64,000 bases of DNA. Source: Axinella damicornis. Lineage: Eukaryota; Porifera; Demospongiae; Axinellida; Axinellidae. Of the stretch, positions 10,067 to 20,400 are shown piece after piece. Positions within the stretch are counted from its first letter, which is position 1, and each line of letters begins with the position of its first letter. The stretch is taken from NCBI GenBank assembly GCA_963931865.1, contig OZ007511.1, positions 921,836-985,835 of the forward strand, given 5' to 3'. Below the pieces are notes generated by a model. The model was not told the DNA's origin. It saw nothing but the letters and a program-made list of their open reading frames with translations, and did not search any database. Position numbers and translations under genes: made by a program.

Positions 10067-12157
10067 CTACTTGTACTGTATTGAATAATCGTACCCACCT
10101 AGGGTGAGGGCCCATCTCTGCACTCGGCCTGAGGCCATCGTTGGCGTAGCACGAGATTCGCTGAAAATGTAGGTTAACGACTTGTGGTCTGTCTTGATCT
10201 CAAAACGACGACCGTGCAGATACAGATGGTACTTTTTAACACCATAAATGATGGCCAGTGCCTCTTTGTCGAGGTGAGAGTAGTTTTTCTCAGATTGCGT
10301 CAATGTTCGTGACGAGAAAACCACTGGCCTCTCCTCCCCGTTCGGCATTCGATGAGATAAGACTGCTCCCAGTCCATAAGGTGACGCATCACATGCTAGA
10401 ATGAGGGGTAGTTGATCGTCGAAATGCGTAAGAACTCTGCCGGACTGCAGCAGGTCTTTGACATGTCGAAAAGCTTCCCTCTGCTTTGATCCCCACTTCC
10501 ATTTGGTGGACCTCTGGAGCAGACTGTACAATGGTGCCAGTGTTGTAGAGAGATCTGGCAAAAACTTGCCATAGTAGTTTACCATCCCAAGAAACGACCT
10601 CAACTCAGCCACATTCTGGGGTTCAGGCGCTTTGACAATAGCGTGAACTTTGGCATCTTCCGTGTGTAACCCCTCTGCGCTGATGACATGACCCAGATAC
10701 GAGACTGAGGGAAGTAGGAAAGCACATTTCCCTCTCTTTAGTCTCATCCCTGCAGTTCGCAGTCTCAGCAGGACCTGGGCCAGGTTGTGGAGATGCTCCT
10801 CCTCAGTAGCTCCGGTTACCAAGATGTCGTCAATGTACACACATACTCCACTGATGCCCTGGAGCAGGTTCTCCATTATCCGCTGAAAAATAGAGGGTGC
10901 GGACGCCACCCCAAATGGCAGTCTTCTGTACTCGAAGAGACCTTTGTGCGTGTTAATGGCAACATAGCGCCGTGACTGCTCCTCAAGACGGATCTGGAGG
11001 TACGCATGTGATAGGTCCAACTTGGTGAATGCTTTCCCCCCCGCCAGGGAAGCAAACAGCTCTTCGATCTGAGGAATGGGGTACTTGTCGAGCTTCGCAT
11101 CTCTGTTCACAGTGACTTTGTAGTCCCCACATATTCTTACACTACCATCGCTCTTCGTGACCGGCACAATAGGGGCTGCCCAATCTGAGAACTGGATTGG
11201 TTGGATGACACCCAAAGACTGCAAGCGTTCCAACTCGTCCTCAACTTTCTTCCTGATGGCGAAGGGAACCTTTCTGGCCTTGTGGAAACGTGGCTTTGCG
11301 TCCTTGTCAATGTGGATCTTTGCCTCCACATCCCGCAACTCCCCTAGACCTTCCTCGAAAACCTCACTGTGCTCATCAAGCACTTGCTGAAGGGTGAGGG
11401 ACTTCCCAACCGAGAAAATGGTCTTCCAGTCTAGGCACAGTGCCGACAACCAGTCTCTCCCCAACAGGTTTGGACCCTTCCCTGCTGCGACAACCAATGG
11501 TAGCCTCGCTGCTTGACCGTTGTGCTCCACTGGTACCACGATTGACCCATGGACTATGATGGGGTCTCCAGTATAAGTCTTCAGTTTGACTGTGGTGTCC
11601 TGCAGCTCAAGGTTTGACTCTCCCTTGCGGATGGTCTTGAAAGTGTCCTCATTGATAATGGAAACAGATGCCCCAGTATCTATCTCCATTGACATGGGCA
11701 AACCATTTGCAGTGACAACAGCTCTGTAAGGCTGGGACCCACCCGACTGAACATTGAACATGGTGTACACTGGGTCATCCACTATCTGACACTCATCTGA
11801 CACAGTGTTAGTCTGTCCTGCTTTGCTACGAGTCTTCTTCCTGCACACCTTCGCTAAGTGGCCCTTTTTCTTACAGAAATGACACACATACTCCTTGCAG
11901 GGGCAGCTAGAAGGATGGTGTTTGCCACCACACCTGAAACACTCAGGTTTCTCTTGAACTGGTCTAGGGCTGCCTTGCTTCTTTGAACCACTATATTGTG
12001 GTCTACGCTGGCCCACTCTGTGTACAGAAGCCGGAGGGTCACACTCCTCCTTCAGATCCTTATCATGCCCATGGGTGGCGCCTGTCAGACGCCGTGAGTC
12101 TTTGTCAGCAGCCTCCGCTGCCATTGCCTGCCAAGGCCATTTGTAGGGCTTTGTCAA
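10067..12157 (-). CDS. Retrotransposon zinc knuckle-protease-RT-RNase H segment
   Basis: The open frame (about 696 aa) carries, in order, two zinc knuckles (CFRCGGKHHPSSC and CHFCKKKGHLAKVC), a retropepsin with EIDTGASVSI and LLGRDWL, a reverse transcriptase with KLDLSHAYLQI, LPFGVASAP and the active-site box YIDD, and an RNase H domain with ACDASPYGLGAVLS and IKTDHKSL. It overlaps gag in a different frame around 12105-12157, and its first residues align with the end of gag, so either a frameshift signal or an indel joins them. It ends at an in-frame TAG in a normally continuous region between RNase H and integrase. Confidence 0.95.
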   Translation of the reverse strand: MTKPYKWPWQAMAAEAADKDSRRLTGATHGHDKDLKEECDPPASVHRVGQRRPQYSGSKKQGSPRPVQEKPECFRCGGKHHPSSCPCKEYVCHFCKKKGHLAKVCRKKTRSKAGQTNTVSDECQIVDDPVYTMFNVQSGGSQPYRAVVTANGLPMSMEIDTGASVSIINEDTFKTIRKGESNLELQDTTVKLKTYTGDPIIVHGSIVVPVEHNGQAARLPLVVAAGKGPNLLGRDWLSALCLDWKTIFSVGKSLTLQQVLDEHSEVFEEGLGELRDVEAKIHIDKDAKPRFHKARKVPFAIRKKVEDELERLQSLGVIQPIQFSDWAAPIVPVTKSDGSVRICGDYKVTVNRDAKLDKYPIPQIEELFASLAGGKAFTKLDLSHAYLQIRLEEQSRRYVAINTHKGLFEYRRLPFGVASAPSIFQRIMENLLQGISGVCVYIDDILVTGATEEEHLHNLAQVLLRLRTAGMRLKRGKCAFLLPSVSYLGHVISAEGLHTEDAKVHAIVKAPEPQNVAELRSFLGMVNYYGKFLPDLSTTLAPLYSLLQRSTKWKWGSKQREAFRHVKDLLQSGRVLTHFDDQLPLILACDASPYGLGAVLSHRMPNGEERPVVFSSRTLTQSEKNYSHLDKEALAIIYGVKKYHLYLHGRRFEIKTDHKSLTYIFSESRATPTMASGRVQRWALTLGGYDYSIQYK

Positions 12158-12680
12158 AGGTCAAGGCGGTCTCACGCAGTAGCTGACGCTGAGTGGTCCT
12201 GTCTCTAATTCCACAGACCAGCCTGTCTCTCAGCATATCGCTCAACACATCCTTGTACTCACAGTGTTCCGCGATCTTACGTAGCTCGGCTACATAAGTG
12301 GCTATAGACTCGCCTTCCCCCTGACACCGGGTATTAAACTCATACCGCTTCACAATGGGAGACGGCTTCGGGTTGAAGTGCGCTGTAGTCCGCTTGACTA
12401 TCTCCTCGAATGCGAGCTCCGTGACCTTTTTGGGTGACGCCAACGTCTTGATAAGACGGTAAGTGGCAGGTCCGACCGCGTTCAATAGGATAGCTCGACG
12501 CTTATCCTCTCCTTTAATGTCGTTCGCAGTAAAGTAGTGAACGAGACGTTCGGCGTACTCGCTCCACTCCTCCTGTGTGGCGTCAAAGGGAACGACCGTG
12601 CCATGCAGGCCAATGGTTGTGATCGGCTGTGCAGCAACTGAGGGAGAACCTCGCTCCGGCGTTTCCTCGCTGTCAGACAT
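12105..12680 (-). CDS. Retrotransposon gag (capsid part)
   Basis: A retrotransposon gag domain is visible, with the typical W..Y...L.....AND and CGIRDRTTQRQLL signatures. The most likely start is the ATG at 12680 (MSDSEETPERG). An in-frame ATG at 12725 lies inside the LTR and would translate through the primer-binding site, so I reject it. The frame closes soon after FDKALQMALA, where relatives normally run on into the zinc knuckles; those continue here in another frame. Gag would form the cytoplasmic virus-like particle. Confidence 0.85.
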   Translation of the reverse strand: MSDSEETPERGSPSVAAQPITTIGLHGTVVPFDATQEEWSEYAERLVHYFTANDIKGEDKRRAILLNAVGPATYRLIKTLASPKKVTELAFEEIVKRTTAHFNPKPSPIVKRYEFNTRCQGEGESIATYVAELRKIAEHCEYKDVLSDMLRDRLVCGIRDRTTQRQLLRETALTFDKALQMALAGNGSGGC

Positions 12681-12692
12681 GACTGCCGCTAT

Positions 12693-12708
12693 CCCGTCCT
12701 CGTCGCCA
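12693..12708 (-). other. Primer-binding site (putative)
   Basis: On the minus strand TGGCGACGAGGACGGG begins four bases after the end of the 5' LTR. The leading TGG fits complementarity to a tRNA CCA end. The tRNA species was not identified. Confidence 0.65.
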
Positions 12709-12712
12709 AAAT

Positions 12713-12882
12713 TGTTATGCCGCACCCGAACTTCAGCTAGGTCGAACTCCAGCTAGGTCACAGTTGAAAAGTAATCTCTTTTTTTACGAGCTCGAACAAT
12801 ACACAATATAATTATGATGACGTACACAATATGATGACATACATTTCCTGGTTATATAAACCAATAACGCCAATACATTACA
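12713..12882 (-). repeat. 5' LTR of the retrotransposon
   Basis: The 170-bp partner of 8421-8590, differing at two sites. In element sense it would contain the promoter; a TATATAA string lies at 12852-12858 on the plus strand, but I do not assign it as a TATA box. Confidence 0.95.
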
Positions 12883-12887
12883 ACTGA
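12883..12887. other. Target-site duplication ACTGA, right
   Basis: It directly follows the right LTR and matches 8416-8420. Confidence 0.95.
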
Positions 12888-13599
12888 CATGCCGTCATGT
12901 GCTCCTAATGCAGAAGGTAACAACTATTTATATAATTATTGCGACTCTAGATCTATTTCTCAAACAACAGAATCAAAGTGCCCCGATACTGCAGGTACTG
13001 CACAGCACAAAGCAGAAATGGTATGTACATGCATGCTGCACTCAGCCCTGAAAAGCAGAATATGTGCACCTGTAGCTATGTCATATACACAAAAATATAC
13101 CATGCATAGATGAGGACATGTCCAATCCTGATGAGGCACTTGACATTCTCTGGCAGTTGATCTGCAAGGATGGCGTGCAAAGTCATGATGCTTCAATCCA
13201 GTCACCTAGTGAGTAGAAGTGTAGCTCTGATTCAAAAGATTTTTGCTCTCCACTTATCTCTATCTTATGCTGACGTGCATTTACATGCATGGGCAGTTAT
13301 TCGAATACATACATTAGTAAGAACTGCTTTATCACAAACAGTGCACATACATCCAGACCATCTCGGGTTTGTCTCTGAGGACGATCTCTGGTCTGATGAG
13401 GACATATACACTTTCTAGTGCGGATCCTGCACTGCTGGATGCCATTGAAGAAGACGGACTTCCCCATTCTTATCCACATGCAGTGAAGCAGGTATATAAG
13501 GAATTGTACAGAGCAACCAGTGTATTGTACTAGCACTCCTATAGGGTATCTCCATTTGCAAATTGACCTCTATGTATAGCAAAGAACCTGGGACAAGAT

Positions 13600-14320
13600 T
13601 TCACCGTTTTGGTTGAAGCGGCTTGTGCTTTGGGACGTAGACAAGGACCATGCAGCTATTAAATGGTGCGTGGCTGATGGACAGACATATCAATTGTGGC
13701 TAACAAACTTCTGCAGGAGCAACATCCACATCAGAATGGCTCACAGGACAGCACTGTCCTCGCTTCTGGGAGTCCAACCGCACAAACTTTGTTCAAGTGA
13801 TCAGTTAACGTGTGCGAGCAACACTGGGTATGTGGTTCGAACCTTTGGTGCCCATGCAGAAAACGTCGTTGAGGTGTATGACAGTATACCTGCGTACTCC
13901 ACTGGGTCCACTACCCTTAAGAAGCAAATTGCCGTGACAAAGAGCTCCAGTTTTACACTGCAGTTTGTGGAGGTACAGAGACAGAGTGGGGTGGTAACTG
14001 CACACTCTTTGCAGTTGCAAATGCTGTCACACTGTGCAATGGGCAGGACCCTGAAGTAAGATCAAACCCAGATGCGAAAACACCTCTGCGACTGTTATGA
14101 AGAAGGGAAACTTATACCTTTCCCAGAGAGAGAGACTCGAAAGTCCCGGGGAATGCGACGTCGCATTTCAAGCACAATTAAGAGAAGTGAAAGTTTACTA
14201 TACATGCAGGTTGCTGCACAGTAGTGGCAAGATGATTCAGTACCATACCTGCAAGGAGTGGTTCCACAGTGATTGGAAGCCAGATATTTCCTTAATCACA
14301 TGCAAAGTCGGTAGACTCTG
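13600..14320 (+). pseudogene. Decayed Ulp1-like protease plus zinc-finger gene
   Basis: Fragments in different frames resemble a C48 (Ulp1/sentrin-type) cysteine peptidase: VVEVYDSIPAYSTGS and FTLQFVEVQRQSG in one frame, then CTLFAVANAVTLCNGQDP in the next, matching the usual order QRQSGG-DCGLFA. Here the catalytic-box equivalent reads NCT. It is followed in another frame by VYYTCRLLHSSGKMIQYHTC and EWFH, typical of a PHD-like finger. This protease-finger pair is common in repeat-borne genes of sponges and cnidarians (general knowledge). Several frameshifts separate the parts, so it is a relic. The 5' boundary is unclear and remnants may start near 13100. It abuts the composite repeat at 14323. 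Confidence 0.55.
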
Positions 14321-14322
14321 TA

Positions 14323-15385
14323 TGTAGGGATACGACGTACACGCAATACATGCCAATACAAAAAAATCTCTCCAAATCTCAACACTTATAAGCCTTTATA
14401 ACCACATACCATTCATCTTCGAGTGTTTTCATGACCAACAAGACTCCTCGCATCGCGAAAAACATCGCGAAAGTACCTCACCATGGGTACTCGCAAAACG
14501 GGCAAATTGTTTTTCTTTCTTTCTTTCTTCTTCTTCTTCTTTCTTCAGACAACTTAGCTCAACGTTGCCTAGCTCAATCTGTCACGATGGTTTTCGCACG
14601 AAACAGCAGCATTTTCAACCGAGCAATGCAACGTCCCATCGCTTTTTCGCTACCTCCAAGTCTTCACCAGGCGGCTGCAGCTGCCCACTAGCTATATGGC
14701 TTATACGTACGTTGACCGATGTGTTGACGAGGCACTCTTCTGAGGTTAGTCCCTGTACGCATAATTTACCTAAGCTTATATTGCTACCTATACTGTATTC
14801 TGTGAGCAGGGTGAATGCCTATCTCAACTCTCAACACCCATATGAATGTCCCTACTATATATAAATTCATGAACCTGCCTATGCCATGGTCTTCAGACAG
14901 GGAAAATTCAGTGGCTTTGTCATCCATCTAGGGAACAGTTGACTTGAGATGCCCGGGCCTGATTCTTCAGCCAATGCTGGAAGTGTAATACCTGAGTCAT
15001 ATACCCTACTGCCCAGGTGCCTGTGAGGGCGCCGGCCCAGGTGCCTGTGAGGTCACTGACTTCTGCAGCAAACTTCAGCTCAAACATGCGCCTGCTGCCC
15101 CAAAAAATCACATAAACAAGTAATAAAAACATTAAAAATGTAGCAGGATGCATATGTAGGGATACCAGAACGGCAAAAAGTAAGGAAACAAGAGGGATGA
15201 TCGAACATAACAGTGAAGTATACAATCACCCCTACATATCTTTTTTCATTGTACATGTATATATGGAAGAAGATCTCTGTATATAGGGGTGATTGTATAC
15301 TTCACTGTTATGTTCGATCATCCCTCTTGTTTCCTTCTTGTATCCCTACATCCTGATACATTTTTAATGTTTTTTTAAATTTGGT
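14323..15385. repeat. Composite dispersed repeat, copy 1
   Basis: It begins with GACTCTGTATGTAGGGATAC, includes a segment with many short pyrimidine runs (TTTCTTTCTTTCTTCTT) and ends in a long palindromic core. The same order is found at 27028-28173 and, more diverged, at 51262-52083. The ATGTAGGGATAC / GTATCCCTACAT pair forms inverted termini of the core. There is no intact ORF, so it is probably a non-autonomous DNA element. Confidence 0.8.
15118..15380. repeat. Palindromic core of composite repeat, copy 1
   Basis: Two arms of about 110 bp (ATCACCCCTACATATC on one side, GGGGTGATTGTATACTTC on the other) flank a loop around 15245-15275. The right arm is somewhat degraded compared with 27901-28173. 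Confidence 0.85.
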
Positions 15386-15786
15386 TAACAACCGAAAAGT
15401 GGAGCTGTGAAAACTGCCGCTGAACTCGAGCCCTATAGCTACACTCATGCAGCTATTGTTTACCTATTGTTGTTGGCTACCTACTGTTTACTTTTTGATC
15501 TAGTGACAGAATCTTGTCCTTGAAAAGAGGTTTGCTGTGTTCAAAATATTTACGTCTGCCAACTTTGCTATTTTAATGCCTTTGGAAATGCAACTTGCAG
15601 TCGTTCACTGAGACTTGGAAACACACAAAACAATAGCATACGCGTTGAACCACTTACCTGCATATCTGCTGGGGCCACAGAACGTTAGCTAGCTGTAACC
15701 GTTGTGAGCGACTTTCGTGGTTCCGCCACTGTTCCGTGTTTAGACCGCAGTTCCGTTCTGTTCCGTTCCGCTCCGTTCCGTATTAC
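15386..15786. other. Spacer without recognisable features
   Basis: No exon, RNA gene or clear repeat is seen. A short run of GTTCCG/CTCCGTTCCG pentamers lies at about 15752-15780, just before the minisatellite. Confidence 0.4.
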
Positions 15787-16055
15787 ATGATGATTCTTAC
15801 AAGTTGATTCTTACATGTTGATTCTTACATGTTGATTCTTACATGTTGATTCTTACATGTTGATTTTTACATGTTGATTCTTACATGTTGATTCTTACAT
15901 GTTGATTTTTACATGTTGATTCTTACATGTTGATTCTATTCTTACATGTTGATTCTTACATGTTGATTCTTACATGTTGATTCTTTCATGATGATTCTTA
16001 CATGTTGATTCTTACATGTTGATTCTTACATGTTGATTCTTACATGTTGATTCTT
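15787..16055. repeat. 14-bp minisatellite (ACATGTTGATTCTT)n
   Basis: About 19 head-to-tail copies of ACATGTTGATTCTT with a few substitutions and one short insertion near 15938. There are no unique spacers, so it is not a CRISPR-type array. Confidence 0.95.
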
Positions 16056-16787
16056 ACCTACGTACACTGCTATAATGATAAAGTGAGTAAAAAATGCAAT
16101 TTTGCAACTACTCAGACCACAGAAAGTGTTTATGCCTTACTCCAACCCAATACTTATAGTTTTTCTACTTGTAAATTAATCTATCAAATTAATGTTTACA
16201 CTTCGTACCAATCTTATCTATAACTTATAATTACTATGCTTAACTATATCTTTTCTGTGTGTCCACGTATACATGCTTTGCCTTGCTGCTGGTTCTTTTC
16301 TCTTTTCTCTTTCCCGTTTGTCTGTCTGTGTTTGTCTGGTCTGTCTCTGTTCGTCTTCTCTTTCCCATTCCCCTCACTTCCCCCCCAATGACACACACAC
16401 ACACACACACACACAAAAAGCTTCCGGATTGGACATCACACTCTCTCATTTCCCTCAAAATTGTATCTTAATTAATTTTGTGCAAATCAATTCCTCCCAA
16501 CTTCTTAACCTCACCCCTGCAACCCTCCTGATATCAAGATGTGGTACAAATTTTGGAAAGGACCTTCTATATATATGAACGTTAGTCGCTGGTTAGATAA
16601 CCATCAAAATGGAAGGACTGATGCCCCACAAATAAAATACCTGCGTTGGAGCTGGAAATTTCACTCCCACCCCAAAATCCTACTTCCATATCCCTTAATG
16701 CTAAGCTCACTTTTATCATTTCGGAAGTTCATTGTCTCATTCTGATCATCCACATGGTTTTATCTTTATCCTCCATCCTGTAATGTA
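16056..16787. other. Spacer with pyrimidine-rich stretch and short CA run
   Basis: The stretch 16285-16385 is strongly C/T-rich with TGTCTG repeats, and (CA)n lies at 16391-16414. No coding exon is supported. Confidence 0.4.
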
Positions 16788-16796
16788 CCATCCCAG

Positions 16797-16896
16797 TAGC
16801 CTCGTTCCCAGTCCCACGCCCAGCTTTCCGTCGCTGCTTAGTACGGTAAAGCTAAGCAGCGACGGAAAGCTGGGCGTGGGACTGGAAACGAGGCTA
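16797..16896. mobile_element. Foldback MITE of the TAGCCTCGTTCCCAG family
   Basis: The arms begin TAGCCTCGTTCCCAGTCCCA and end with the near-complement ...GAAACGAGGCTA around a short loop at about 16845. The 9-mer CCATCCCAG directly flanks both ends (16788-16796 and 16897-16905). The 9-bp target duplication shows it moved as a DNA transposon derivative. Confidence 0.9.
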
Positions 16897-16933
16897 CCAT
16901 CCCAGTCCAAAAAGGTTGCCTAGCTATAAAGAT

Positions 16934-16972
<39 letters not shown>

Positions 16973-16979
16973 TGCTGCT
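16934..16979. repeat. Poly-G run (46 bases)
   Basis: An uninterrupted run of 46 G on the plus strand. It is the longest of several G or C homopolymers in the window and could form quadruplex structure. Its exact length is doubtful in any assembly. Confidence 0.9.
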
Positions 16980-17492
16980 TCAATCTGGTTTGGCTCTACC
17001 AGCATTCCGGCAGGGCCAACAAGGCAACAACATCCTGTTCAGAGTCACCAGACCCTTCTTCCTCCCTCCCCTCCCCTTTCGCCCCGCCCACTAATCGTCG
17101 CAGGAAGGGCTGGGCCATGCGAGACTAGTATAATTATAATATAGTACCAACCCAAATGGGGATATGAGCCCGTCTACGCACACCGTGGACGTCTGGGCAC
17201 GAGACTATAACAATACCATGACGTCACTTCCGGTTTAGACATAAGATCCTAGGACGGAACCAGTCCAGGAATGGTCTTTGTTTGAAGAGCCAAATCTATA
17301 CTACATGTAGGCTCTAACAATACAACTAGCAGAAATACAAACGTAGTAATTGCATGGTTAATACTGCATGTGGATTGTATCTGCATAAAAATAATGCACA
17401 ACAGCAGCTCTCAAACTGTCAAAGTCCAACGTCCCTAACTATTCATTCTAAGAAGATTACTGGTGCTTTGTGCACAGTGTGTCCACTTAATA

Positions 17493-20400
17493 TTACTGGG
17501 GAGCCTGGGGTGGGTAGGGGTCCTGGGGTTGGGCAGGGTATTGGGCAGGGTACTGCGCAGGGTACGCAGCCTGCTGGGATCCTGTTGTGACGACAGTAGC
17601 AGTGGTAGCTGCCGGTGCTGGGGCGGTCGTAACAACTGTGCGCGAGCGTCTGGATGAAGAAGCAGCTGCCCCCACACCTCCAACAACACAGCAGATGATG
17701 ACAACGCAGATGACGATGGGGATCACCACGAAGAGTACAAAACCTGCTATACTCACTCCCACAATAATGCCCACGATGTTGTTGACAGCGCCTCCAACAC
17801 CTAGAGGATAAAAGACAAGTATGTTACTAAATGCAACTGCAAAATATATTTGGAGAGAGGGAGGGCATTTGGTTGCTATGACAAGCTGCACTTGTGATGA
17901 CGGATTTTGGTTGCCAGAAGTGATATGACAAGCTGAGAGCGTGCTGACAGAATTTGGTTAATGGACGAAAAAATTAAGACAGCTGGTCATTGCTAATAGT
18001 TTTTCAGAGAACACCTGTGTTATACCTGTGGTCCGTGTAGTGGCTGGGAAAGCAGACCTGCAGTCTCTGGCATTCAAAATACGGGAACCAGAACAGTAAA
18101 TGGCCACATCTTCAGAATGGACACAGTTGTGAGATCCAATTCCCCGGCTTGGACAGGAGAGAAGGCATGTATCACTCGAAGAACAGCCAACATCATCCAG
18201 CCAGATCTGACCGAAGCCGGACCCAAATCTGCAGAGGAATGTGACATCGGATGAACTTCTGCTGTTATGAGTATTCAATTATGCCTGTGTTCCTCCGGCA
18301 CTAGCCGATAATTTTAGCCTCATTCCCAGACCTTAGGAGAAACAGCCTGGGAATGAGGCTATCATTCTTTCAGAGGCTGCATGGATCTTAATGTAACCAA
18401 CGAACTTAATCCTGGATTCTATTCCTTGGAGGTCACCCTATGGATCCCACACTTGCAGTTCCCTTGGGTTTTGCACCCAAACCTTCACACAGTGTCCTTG
18501 CAGCCATCCTGTGCAGGGTTGGGACTCTAACCACACCCACTCATTAGCAAGCTTTCAATGGTCTCGGTTCTCAGCCCAAGACGGCCGTACAGACCGAGAA
18601 AACAGCTTGGTTGCCAGAAATTGAGGCACATTTTCTTGTGGCTTTGGGAAGGCTAGCTTGTGCCCAGCCAGAAACCTATGCGGAATATCCGTCTGGCGAC
18701 TTTCCGCAACATTCTCGGTCTTCATTTAATATTCACAGCTCAGCTAACCGTCTGAAACTGGTCAGAACAGGAGGTCCTATGCGTGAAATAATATACACTA
18801 TAGGCAAAACATTTTCTCGCAAAAAATAAAAGAATTCAGTGATGGCCTGCCACATTCGGAATTATTCAACCTCAGAAACAAGGAGAATGCCATTAACCAG
18901 GCTCAAATTTAGGGATGGGATGGGACTGAGGCTGGTTAATGGCATTCACCTTGTTTCTTAGGTTTTCGAGAAGTTGAATAATTCCGAATGTGACAGGCCA
19001 TTCAGCGGCTACATCCTTTTTAATTTTTGGGAGAAAATTTTTTGCCTCTAGTTTGAATTGTGTACTTTTTCGAGTGCATGAAATGCATAACTTCTTAGTC
19101 ATGGTACATACAACATCACCGTAAGGGTATGGGGGTACTGGGCCTGATGTCCGATTTTGCCATGTTAGCCTCATTCCTCTTGATGGACGTGGACCTTCTG
19201 CTGGGCACTGAGGAGGCTTTGATGTTTCATTCTATTTCCACTAGTATTCCAAAACTCTAGCCTCACTCACAGTTCTGGTCAGTATTGGTACATGTTCTGC
19301 ACTGTAGTTACGTCAATTTCCTTGGCCATCCCTAAATAGAGAACGCTACTGCGTTCTCTGATAATTACAAGAGGAATTTGAATTTTCTACAACTTCTCGC
19401 TCCTAATGAAGACAAAATTGAATTCTCTACAATTTCATTGGCAGTCTCCTAAAGTTAACAAAGATCGAGGTTTCTGTGCAAAGTTGCCAGACCCTCTTTC
19501 CCGTGAGGGGTGGGGTCTGGGCACGAGACTATGGGAAGGTAATGCCACCGTGGCGTCATTGGAAGCTACAGTTGTATGGTAGCTCTGTGTGTCCTCCCGG
19601 CTTAAAATTATGGACTAGTACAAAGAGTTGGTAATCTTCCATTCTGTCTCAGTCCCAGACCCAACCAACCCCAGCACGGATCACTTTTAGTATCGCGCAT
19701 GTTATACTGGAAGGTGATATAGCTATGCGCTGGATGATCGGTCTGGGACTCTATCTTCCATTTGTCTAGTATGAGCAGCTTGAGAATATGCTTGACCAAG
19801 ACAACTTAGACTATACAAGTAGCTGAGCTCGCTTCGCTCGCTCAGCTACTTCCCCTTCGTTCGCCTACTGTGCGTAATCCGGCGCCGGACAACTCTCTGT
19901 GCAGAGCTGCTCCCCGATTGCGTCCGCTTCAGCTGCTGCTCCCCGAGCTTGCATCCGCTTCAGCTGCTGCTCGCCGCTTGCGTCCGCTTCAGCTGCTGCT
20001 CGCGCTCCCGAGCCCGATTGCGGCATCCGCTTCAACTGCTGCTCCCCGTTTGCCTCCGCTTCCAGCTGCTGCTCGCCCGATTACTCGAACATTCTTCGCG
20101 GAGTTCGAGGTTCAGTAAATAAATTAAAGTACGAAGGTCGCGCGTCACTATAGTCTAGTCCCGCCCCACAAACATCCCACTTCCGTCACTCACACACACA
20201 CACGTTAAAATCATATATTGATAGTATGCATAATGTGCTTTGATCTTTTGAACTTAATGAGGTTTCTAAAATCCATTATACACCTCATCAAAAATTCATG
20301 TTTCATACAGAGAAACTGAAAGATATAACCCATAGTCTAGGCCGGTTATTGCACTCTAGCAGGTCTCTTTTAGCTGCATGTTTAGAGACCTTAGGGATGC

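Larger units (their letters stand above)
8421..12882 (-). mobile_element. Ty3/gypsy-type LTR retrotransposon
   Basis: The 4462-bp element reads on the minus strand and is bounded by two 170-bp direct repeats beginning TGTAATG and ending ATAACA in its own sense. The host pentamer ACTGA is duplicated at 8416-8420 and 12883-12887. Order is 5' LTR, primer-binding site, gag, zinc knuckles, aspartic protease, reverse transcriptase, RNase H, integrase, polypurine tract, 3' LTR. Integrase after RNase H places it in Ty3/gypsy (Metaviridae). The LTRs differ at only two positions, indicating a recent insertion. Coding is interrupted by a gag/pol frame change near 12.1 kb and a TAG in pol at 10067-10069. 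No envelope gene is present. Confidence 0.95.

Noticed and set aside
12681..12725. Upstream gag start at 12725
   Set aside because: It begins in the LTR and crosses the primer-binding site; the ATG at 12680 is more plausible.
15787..16055. CRISPR-like array
   Set aside because: Units are contiguous 14-mers with no unique spacers, in an animal-type sequence context.
19870..20153. Ala/Ser/Cys-rich ORFs
   Set aside because: Translations of the 27-30-bp minisatellite; the frames shift between repeat copies.
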